This document shows positions 1-5,280 of a stretch of DNA of 6,496 nucleotides, one piece after another; position 1 is the first letter of the stretch, and each line of letters begins with the position of its first letter. Made by a program: the position numbers and the translations under genes. A model generated the notes under the pieces. That model ran no database searches. It was not told the origin of the DNA and worked only from the letters and a program-made list of their open reading frames with translations. The DNA comes from JALHMQ01 sp964616395 (GTDB taxonomy: Bacteria > Pseudomonadota > Gammaproteobacteria > Burkholderiales > Burkholderiaceae_F): positions 1 through 6,496 of the forward strand of contig CAZTUT010000156.1 of assembly GCA_964616395.1 (NCBI GenBank), read 5' to 3'.

Positions 1-1137
1 GACGAGGACCTGCGCGCCGACCGCCAGCCCGAGTTCACGCAGATCGACTGCGAAACCAGCTTCCTCGGCGAGGAAGAGATCCGCGCGCTCTTCGAGGAGA
101 TGGTGCGCACCGTGTTCCGCGAGGTCATGCAGGTGGAGCTGCCCGCCTTTCCGGTCATGACCTACGACGAAGCGATGCGGCTGTACGGCTCCGACAAGCC
201 CGACCTGCGCGTGGCCATGCAGTTCACCGAGCTGACCGACGTGATGCGCGATGTCGAGTTCAAGGTGTTCCAGCAGGCTGCCGCGCTGCCCGATGGCCGA
301 GTGGCGGCGCTGCGCGTGCCCGGCGGCGGCGAGATGCCGCGCAGCGAGATCGACGGCTATACCGAGTTCGTCAAGATCTACGGCGCCAAGGGGCTCGCCT
401 ACATCAAGGTCAACGACAAGACCCGTGGCCGTGACGGTCTGCAAAGCCCGATCGTCAAGAACCTCGGCGATGCCGCGCTGGCTGCCATCATCGAGCGCAG
501 CGGCGCGCAGGACGGCGATCTGATCTTCTTCGGCGCCGATCGTGCCAAGGTCGTCGCCGACGCGCTCGGCGCGCTGCGCGTGAAGATCGGCCACAGCGAG
601 TTCGGCCGCAAGCACGGGCTGTCGCAGCCCGGCTGGCGCCCGCTGTGGGTGATCGACTTCCCGAGCTTCGAGTACGACGAGGAAGACAAGCGCTTCGTCG
701 CCGCGCATCACCCGTTCACCAGTCCCAAGGACGGGCACGAGGACTGGCTCGAGACCGACCCGGCGCGGTGTCGCGCGAAAGCGTATGACATGGTGCTCAA
801 CGGCATCGAGCTCGGTGGCGGCTCGGTGCGGATCCACCGCGCGGACGTGCAGGAGAAGGTGTTCCGCGCGCTTCGGATCAGCGCCGAGGACCAGCGGCGG
901 AAATTCGGCTTCCTGCGCGATGCGCTCCAGTACGGCGCGCCGCCGCACGGCGGCATCGCGCTCGGCCTGGACCGCTTCGTGATGCTGATGGCCGGCGCCG
1001 ACAGCCTGCGTGACGTGATCGCCTTCCCCAAGACCCAGCGCGCGCAGTGCCTGCTCACGCAGGCGCCGGGCGAGGTCGACGAGAAGCAGCTGCGCGAGCT
1101 GCATATCCGGCTGCGTGGCGAGGCGAAGGCCGGCTGA
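1..1137 (+). CDS. aspS: Aspartyl-tRNA synthetase, 5'-truncated by window edge
   Basis: Class II synthetase that charges tRNA with aspartate using ATP in the cytoplasm. The reading frame is open from base 1, so the first 378 visible residues are the C-terminal part of a protein usually near 590-600 residues; roughly 210-220 residues (anticodon-binding OB fold, motif 1) lie upstream. The window opens inside class II motif 2 (DEDLRADRQPEFTQID, visible residues 1-16). The bacterial GAD insertion domain follows, with FFGADRAKV near residue 176. Catalytic-core blocks are HHPFTSP (about 236-242), the glycine-rich GGGSVRIHR (272-280), and motif 3 GGIALGLDR (317-325) with its arginine intact. The conserved tail DVIAFPKTQ then leads to the TGA stop. 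The ATG at 100 is internal (FEEMVRTVFREV) and not the start. The discriminating versus non-discriminating (Asp/Asn) type cannot be judged without the N-terminus. No frameshift is visible. Confidence 0.98.
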   Translation, partial: DEDLRADRQPEFTQIDCETSFLGEEEIRALFEEMVRTVFREVMQVELPAFPVMTYDEAMRLYGSDKPDLRVAMQFTELTDVMRDVEFKVFQQAAALPDGRVAALRVPGGGEMPRSEIDGYTEFVKIYGAKGLAYIKVNDKTRGRDGLQSPIVKNLGDAALAAIIERSGAQDGDLIFFGADRAKVVADALGALRVKIGHSEFGRKHGLSQPGWRPLWVIDFPSFEYDEEDKRFVAAHHPFTSPKDGHEDWLETDPARCRAKAYDMVLNGIELGGGSVRIHRADVQEKVFRALRISAEDQRRKFGFLRDALQYGAPPHGGIALGLDRFVMLMAGADSLRDVIAFPKTQRAQCLLTQAPGEVDEKQLRELHIRLRGEAKAG

Positions 1138-1150
1138 GCGGACGCCGCTC
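1136..1150 (+). other. Small GC-rich hairpin at the aspS stop
   Basis: GAGCGG (1136-1141) and CCGCTC (1145-1150) are perfect inverted arms of 6 bp around a 3-nt loop, extendable by a T.G wobble and one C-G pair. The hairpin begins inside the aspS stop codon and sits in the 44-nt gap before nudB. No T-run follows, so it is not a classical intrinsic terminator. In DNA this rich in GC such a hairpin can arise by chance. At most it could protect the 3' end of an aspS message or modestly reduce read-through into nudB. Confidence 0.25.
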
Positions 1151-1181
1151 GGGCAATCGGCAGCGTTGTCCGGCCGCAGCG

Positions 1182-1643
1182 ATGGCGCAGCCGAAGATCC
1201 CGGAGTCGGTGCTGGTCGTGGTTCACACCCACGAAGGCCATGTGCTGCTGCTCGAACGCGCCGACCATCCCGGCTTCTGGCAGAGTGTCACGGGCAGCCG
1301 CGATGCGCTCGACGAGCCGCTGCGCGTGACCTGCGCGCGCGAGGTCGCCGAGGAGACCGGCCACACGGCCGCCCCGGAGACCTTCGACGACTGGCAGCTT
1401 GTGCATCGCTATCCGATCTACCCGCACTGGCGGCGCCGCTACGCGCCCGGCGTCACGCACAACACCGAGCATGTCTTCGGACTGTGCGTGGCCGGGATAT
1501 TCACGCCCGCGCTGGCGCCACGCGAGCACCTGACGCATCGCTGGCTGCCCTGGCGCGAGGCAGCCGATGCCTGCTTCTCGTGGACCAATGCGCAGGCGAT
1601 CCGGCGGTTGGCGCTGCGCACAGCCGACGGAGCCGGCCGATGA
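1182..1643 (+). CDS. nudB: Dihydroneopterin triphosphate diphosphatase (Nudix hydrolase, NudB type)
   Basis: The 153-residue product matches the usual NudB length (about 150). In the known family it removes pyrophosphate from dihydroneopterin triphosphate, an early cytoplasmic step of folate synthesis. Visible NudB hallmarks are FWQSVTGS (residues 32-39), the Nudix helix REVAEETG (53-60) carrying the metal-binding glutamates, and RYAPGVTHNTE (86-96), which matches the RYAPGVTRNTE block of E. coli NudB. The Nudix box has six residues between Gly38 and Glu45 where the textbook consensus has five. I chose ATG 1182 because it gives the family length with SVLVVVHT as the first beta strand; no good Shine-Dalgarno is seen upstream. 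The gene follows aspS after 44 nt and overlaps the next start by 4 nt (ATGA). A broader Nudix substrate range cannot be excluded. Confidence 0.9.
   Translation: MAQPKIPESVLVVVHTHEGHVLLLERADHPGFWQSVTGSRDALDEPLRVTCAREVAEETGHTAAPETFDDWQLVHRYPIYPHWRRRYAPGVTHNTEHVFGLCVAGIFTPALAPREHLTHRWLPWREAADACFSWTNAQAIRRLALRTADGAGR
1629..1632 (+). promoter_or_regulatory. Shine-Dalgarno for the cytoplasmic SRPBCC gene
   Basis: GGAG lies 7 nt before the ATG at 1640, inside the nudB 3' end. Together with the ATGA overlap it supports this start over longer in-frame extensions into nudB. Confidence 0.5.
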
Positions 1644-2179
1644 GCGACGCGGTGCAGGTCACGGTCCGCCGCAGTGGCCGGACCTTCGATGCCGAGGCGC
1701 TGCTCGATCTGCCTGCCTCGGCCGAGCTGGTCTGGCAGACCATCACCGACTATCCGGCGCTGCCGTCGTTCATGCCAGGCATCCGCGCCTGCCGTGTGCT
1801 CGACCGGCGCAGCGAAGGCGCGACGGAAGTGCTGTCGGTCCAGCAGCGCGGCGAGTTTCGCTTCCTGATTTTCACGCAGTCGATGACGGTCGATCTGCAG
1901 ATCGAGCATCAGGCGCCGCTGCGTGCGGTGGCGCGCGCCACGCGCTTCGACGTTGGACTGCTCAAGGCCCGTGCGCTCGATGTGTTCGAAGGAACCTATG
2001 CGCTGTCGCCGCGGCCGGCCAGCGGCGGTCGGCCGCGCACCCATCTGACCTACACGGCGCGCATGGTGCTGCGTGTACCGCCGCCGCCGGGCATCGGCAG
2101 TGTGGCCGTCAGGCAGAACCTGTCGGCGCAGCTGCAGGCGGTCGCGCGCGAGGTGGCGCGGCGGGCCGCGGCCGGCTGA
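1640..2179 (+). CDS. SRPBCC (START/polyketide cyclase-like) protein, cytoplasmic paralogue
   Basis: A 179-residue protein of the SRPBCC helix-grip superfamily, in the polyketide cyclase/COQ10-like group, whose members enclose hydrophobic ligands in a central cavity. The block WQTITDYPALPSFMPGIR (residues 32-49) is the typical first helix and loop of this group (W-x3-TDY-x2-LP-x-F-x-PGI). The C-terminal stretch VAVRQNLSAQLQAVAREVARR fits the long alpha-helix that closes the cavity. There is no signal peptide or membrane segment, so it is probably cytoplasmic. The ATG overlaps the nudB stop as ATGA and has a GGAG site, which implies translational coupling. It aligns along its whole length with the exported protein encoded next (2250-2939). 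Ligand and function are unknown; a cyclase reaction is not implied, because the fold is used for binding, transport and catalysis alike. Confidence 0.85.
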   Translation: MSDAVQVTVRRSGRTFDAEALLDLPASAELVWQTITDYPALPSFMPGIRACRVLDRRSEGATEVLSVQQRGEFRFLIFTQSMTVDLQIEHQAPLRAVARATRFDVGLLKARALDVFEGTYALSPRPASGGRPRTHLTYTARMVLRVPPPPGIGSVAVRQNLSAQLQAVAREVARRAAAG

Positions 2180-2249
2180 TCTTCTGCCACGCTGCAGCAT
2201 GTCTCCAGCTTCGATATTGCGTGCGGCGATCGGACAGGCGGCAGTCACG

Positions 2250-2939
2250 ATGCGCGGATGCTCGCGCGGAACAGCCGTGCGAGGTGCGGGCCACGTGCTG
2301 GTCTGGCTGCTGGCGTCGCTCGGGCTGCCGGGCGCGGCAACTGCGGCTTCGTCATCGGTCACGGTGGAGCGCGATGGCGATCGGTTCACGGTCGTTGCCG
2401 AGGCCGTGATCGATGCCGATCCGCGCACCGCATGGGAAGTGTTGACCGACTACGAAAGGCTGCCGCAGTTCATTCCCGGCATTCGACGCACCCGAGTCCT
2501 GAGTCGACGCACCTTAGCCGATGGCGAGCAGCTGCTGGTCGAATACGCAGGCCGTTTCAACCTGTTGCTGCTGATGCTGCCGACGCAGGTGTGGCTCGAC
2601 GTTCGCCATGCGCCGATGAAGGAGGTGCTGGCGCGCTCGGTTGCACCGCCGCCGCGTGCTCCTGACGAAGCGCAGACGGTGTCAACGCTGCGCGCGTTCA
2701 CCGGCCGCTACACGCTGAATCCGCTGGACCCGGCGCCCGCGGGTCCGCAGCGGGTGCGCCTTGGCTACAGCGCGCGCTTCGAGCTGGCCGAGCCGCTGCC
2801 GCCTGTGATCGGCCCGATTTTTGGCGCCGCGGCGGTGCGCCATGCGTTGCGCGAGCAGTTCGAGGCGATGGTGGCCGAGATCGAGCGCCGCGCGCTGCGC
2901 AGCCCGGCGGCAGACGCGCCGCGCGGCGGAGGGAGCTGA
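2250..2939 (+). CDS. Exported SRPBCC (START/polyketide cyclase-like) protein, periplasmic paralogue
   Basis: A 229-residue product from ATG 2250. It begins with a Sec-type signal: a basic N-region with arginines, a hydrophobic core (VLVWLLASLGL, residues 16-26), then ATA before AASSS, giving likely cleavage after Ala32. The mature part is an SRPBCC domain with WEVLTDYERLPQFIPGIR at 62-79, nearly the same pattern as its upstream neighbour, and the C-terminal helix AVRHALREQFEAMVAEIERR. A periplasmic, ligand-binding role is inferred from fold and signal. An earlier in-frame ATG at 2199 would add 17 residues and make the N-region unusually long (more than 30 residues), so I prefer 2250, although its ribosome site is weak (AGG at 2236-2238). 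The stop overlaps the next start (TGATG). An uncleaved N-terminal anchor is an alternative to secretion. Ligand unknown. Confidence 0.82.
   Translation: MRGCSRGTAVRGAGHVLVWLLASLGLPGAATAASSSVTVERDGDRFTVVAEAVIDADPRTAWEVLTDYERLPQFIPGIRRTRVLSRRTLADGEQLLVEYAGRFNLLLLMLPTQVWLDVRHAPMKEVLARSVAPPPRAPDEAQTVSTLRAFTGRYTLNPLDPAPAGPQRVRLGYSARFELAEPLPPVIGPIFGAAAVRHALREQFEAMVAEIERRALRSPAADAPRGGGS
2928..2932 (+). promoter_or_regulatory. Strong Shine-Dalgarno for the lipoprotein gene
   Basis: GGAGG, within GGAGGGAG (2928-2935), sits 6 nt before ATG 2939. It is the best ribosome site in the window. It lies in the last codons of the exported SRPBCC gene and fixes the lipoprotein start at the TGATG overlap. Confidence 0.65.
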
Positions 2940-4465
2940 TGAGGGTGGGTCGGATCGTGCTGGCCGGTTTGGCGTCGGCGCTGGCCGGGTGCGCCAGCGT
3001 GCCGGGTGATCCGTTTGCGGCGCCGCCGGTGGCCGATCACCTGCAACGGGCCGATGCGGTCGGCGACTGCGCGCGGCGGCTGCGCACACTCGATCGGCAG
3101 ATCGGCGCCGCCGGCGTGCGCGACGCCCAGGACACCGTGATTGCCGGCTTCCCCTACCTGCGCATCGATCGCAGTGGCGTCACGCTGCGTCCGCCGGTCG
3201 ATGACGAAGTGCGCTGGCAGGCCTGGCGTGCGCGCCTCGCCGATGCCGATCGCGACGCGCGGCGGCATGAACTGCGCAATGCGGGTTCGTCTGCATCCGC
3301 TTGGCTCGACGCCTGTCGCCGCACGTTGCTTGCGGCCGATGACGCCGCGGCTGCGCGTGCTGCACTGGCCGCCGCCGCGCAGGTCCCCGACGACTACTCG
3401 CGCACGCTGCGCGTGCTCGGCCTGTATCCGCTAACGCGACTTGCGTTTGCCGCCGGCGTTGCCGGCTGGCAGCGCGAGACCACCGCGATCTTTTCTCTGC
3501 CGCTCGATCAGTTGCCGCTGCGCGGCCCGTTGCGTCCTTACGCGCCACCCGCAGAGGTGGGGCCGGCGCTGGCTGCGGCGCTGGAGCGCGCGCAAGGCAT
3601 CGCCGGGTCGCCGCGCGATGCGCTCGGACTGCCGCGACCGGCAGCGCTGGCGGCGCTGCTGTTGCGGCATGCGCCGCGCATCGAGGTCGAGGAGACGGGT
3701 GAGTACGACCGCATCGGGCCGCTGGTGCTGGCAGGTGACGATCCGCAGGCGCGGGTCGATCTCGCGGCTGAACCGACGGCCTACGTACGCGTCGGTCATG
3801 CGCTCTTCGGCGGCCGCTGGCGGCCGCAACTGGTTTACACGTTCTGGTTTTCGCAGCGCCCGCCGCGCGGCGTACTCGATCCGCTGGCCGGCGAGCTCGA
3901 TGCGCTGATCTGGCGCGTCACGCTCGATGATGAAGGCAACGCGCTGGTCTACGACAGCATCCACGCCTGCGGCTGCTATCACCTGTTCTTTGCCACGCCG
4001 CAGGTGCAGCCGCGCAGCGAGCGTCCACCCGGGCAGGGTCGCCTCGACGAAGGGCTGTTCATGCCGCAGGCGCCGTTGCCTCGCGCGCGCGTCGATGAAC
4101 GGATCGTGCTGCGGGTGGAAAGCGGCAGCCACTACCTGCAGCGCGCGATGCTGCGCGCCGACCGCGCAGAGGCCCTGGCCGATGCCGGCGCGGCCCGCCG
4201 CTACGCATTGCGCGACGAAGACGAGTTGCGCTCGCTACCGGTGGCCGGACAAGTCGGTGTCACGCGCAGCGCTTACGATGCGTCGGGCATGATTCCCGGC
4301 ACGGAGCGCCTGGAGCGCTGGCTGTTCTGGCCAATGGGTATCGCCAGCGCCGGTCAGATGCGCCAGTGGGGGCGGCACGCCACCGCCTTCGTGGGCCGGC
4401 GCCACTTCGACGATCCGCTGCTGCTGGACCGCTATTTCACTCTCTCTACCGCCGAGCCGCAGTGA
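2939..4465 (+). CDS. Uncharacterised outer-membrane-type lipoprotein with HACGCYH motif
   Basis: I do not recognise this 508-residue protein. Its N-terminus is a clear lipoprotein signal: basic start MRVGR, short hydrophobic core, and lipobox LAGC with the lipidated cysteine at residue 18. Position +2 after the cysteine is Ala rather than Asp, which in the E. coli Lol rule favours the outer membrane. The first half is Ala/Arg-rich and probably helical, with FPYLRIDR at 71-78. The centre looks like a folded beta-rich domain: YTFWFSQRPP (300-309), LIWRVTLDDEGN (from about 323), then HACGCYH at 342-348. Cysteines also occur at 44 and 126. The C-terminus ends in an aromatic-rich region (RWLFWPMG, then RHFDDPLLLDRYFTL). 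The CxC flanked by histidines could bind metal or form a disulfide, but no catalytic family is evident. It sits between the exported SRPBCC gene (1-nt overlap) and the EEP gene (4-nt overlap), so it may share a pathway with them. Confidence 0.85.
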   Translation: MRVGRIVLAGLASALAGCASVPGDPFAAPPVADHLQRADAVGDCARRLRTLDRQIGAAGVRDAQDTVIAGFPYLRIDRSGVTLRPPVDDEVRWQAWRARLADADRDARRHELRNAGSSASAWLDACRRTLLAADDAAAARAALAAAAQVPDDYSRTLRVLGLYPLTRLAFAAGVAGWQRETTAIFSLPLDQLPLRGPLRPYAPPAEVGPALAAALERAQGIAGSPRDALGLPRPAALAALLLRHAPRIEVEETGEYDRIGPLVLAGDDPQARVDLAAEPTAYVRVGHALFGGRWRPQLVYTFWFSQRPPRGVLDPLAGELDALIWRVTLDDEGNALVYDSIHACGCYHLFFATPQVQPRSERPPGQGRLDEGLFMPQAPLPRARVDERIVLRVESGSHYLQRAMLRADRAEALADAGAARRYALRDEDELRSLPVAGQVGVTRSAYDASGMIPGTERLERWLFWPMGIASAGQMRQWGRHATAFVGRRHFDDPLLLDRYFTLSTAEPQ

Positions 4466-5280
4466 AGATCAAAGTCGCCACCTACAACATTCACAAGGGG
4501 ATCACCGGCATCCGTGGACGGCCGCGCATCCACGAGGTGCGGGTGGCGATCAATGCCATCGATGCCGACATCGTGTTCCTGCAGGAAGTCCAGGACAAGA
4601 ACGACCGTCTGCGTTCGCACGCCGCTTATCCGAAGGAAACCCAGCTCGAATACCTGGGCACCAGCGGCTACGAGCATCGCGCCTATGGCATGAACGCGGT
4701 GTACCCGCATGGTCACCACGGCAACGCGATTCTTTCTCGCCACCCGATCGGCCACTTCACCAATCACGACGTGTCCGACCACGCGCTCGAAAAGCGCGGC
4801 ATGCTGCACGCGGTGTCGCGTCTCGAACGGCCACGTGCGCGTCCGCGCGACATCCACCTGATCTGCGTGCATCTCGGGCTGATCAATCGCAGCCGGCTGC
4901 GCCAGGCGAGTTTCCTGATCGACTTCGTCGAGCGCGAGATCCCGCCCGAGTCGCCGGTGATCATCGCCGGCGACTTCAACGATTGGCAACGGCAGGTCGA
5001 CCGACTGCTGCGCGAGCGGCTGGCCGTCAAGGAGGTCGCTGCCGAGGCGTTTGCGCGAAAGCGGCCTGCCGGCGTTCTCGACCGGCTGCTGCCGTGGCGT
5101 GGCGGGCACGATGCGCAGGCCGGCGTGGCGAGAACCTTTCCCAGCTTCGCGCCCTGGCTGACGCTGGACCGCATCTACGTGCGCGGCATGCGCGTGCTGT
5201 CGATGGACGTGCCGCGTGGCCTGACCTGGGCGCGCCGGTCCGACCACGCGCCGCTGATCGCCGAGCTGGAGCTGAGGTGA
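4462..5280 (+). CDS. Endonuclease/exonuclease/phosphatase (EEP) family phosphodiesterase, YbhP-like
   Basis: A 272-residue Mg-dependent hydrolase of the EEP superfamily (DNase I, exonuclease III and sphingomyelinase-type phosphodiesterases). The expected active-site blocks appear in order: ATYNIHKG with Asn9, LQEVQ with metal-binding Glu42, HHGNAILSR at 85-93, VHLGL with His137, AGDFNDW with Asp171 and Asn173, LDRIYV with Asp236, and SDHAPL with Asp261-His262. The start is GTG 4462, which places the first beta strand (MKIKVATYNIHKG) at the N-terminus as in the family and overlaps the lipoprotein stop as GTGA. The ATG at 4366 would add 32 low-complexity residues read from inside the lipoprotein gene. 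No signal peptide is seen, so it is probably cytoplasmic. The next gene encodes a ClsB-type enzyme, the same pairing as E. coli ybhP-clsB, which suggests a lipid-related rather than DNA substrate. The true substrate is unknown. Confidence 0.9.
   Translation: MKIKVATYNIHKGITGIRGRPRIHEVRVAINAIDADIVFLQEVQDKNDRLRSHAAYPKETQLEYLGTSGYEHRAYGMNAVYPHGHHGNAILSRHPIGHFTNHDVSDHALEKRGMLHAVSRLERPRARPRDIHLICVHLGLINRSRLRQASFLIDFVEREIPPESPVIIAGDFNDWQRQVDRLLRERLAVKEVAAEAFARKRPAGVLDRLLPWRGGHDAQAGVARTFPSFAPWLTLDRIYVRGMRVLSMDVPRGLTWARRSDHAPLIAELELR
5268..5271 (+). promoter_or_regulatory. Shine-Dalgarno supporting the GTG start of the cls gene
   Basis: GGAG lies 5 nt before GTG 5277, within the final codons of the EEP gene. 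It supports this non-ATG start at the GTGA overlap; no in-frame ATG occurs until deep inside the first catalytic domain. Confidence 0.5.

Noticed and set aside
1138..1181. An intrinsic terminator between aspS and nudB.
   Set aside because: The 6-bp hairpin is short and has no T-run, so termination is not supported.
708..1538. A 276-codon open frame on the minus strand opposite aspS and nudB.
   Set aside because: It is antisense to highly conserved aspS motif 3 and the Nudix box, and its translation resembles no protein family.
1115..1639. An N-terminal extension of the cytoplasmic SRPBCC protein in frame through nudB.
   Set aside because: The extension is Arg/Ala-rich out-of-frame nudB sequence. 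The SRPBCC fold and the GGAG site both fit a start at 1640.
2180..2249. A possible promoter in the gap before the exported SRPBCC gene.
   Set aside because: I find no convincing -35/-10 pair; the short AT-richer patch around 2211-2219 has no partner box at proper spacing.
1439..2428. A 329-codon open frame on the minus strand opposite nudB and the SRPBCC genes.
   Set aside because: It spans three well-supported + strand genes and their junctions. The product is low-complexity Arg/Ala-rich without motifs.
4366..4461. An upstream ATG start for the EEP gene.
   Set aside because: It would overlap the lipoprotein gene by about 100 nt and place non-homologous residues ahead of the first beta strand; the GTG at 4462 fits the family start.
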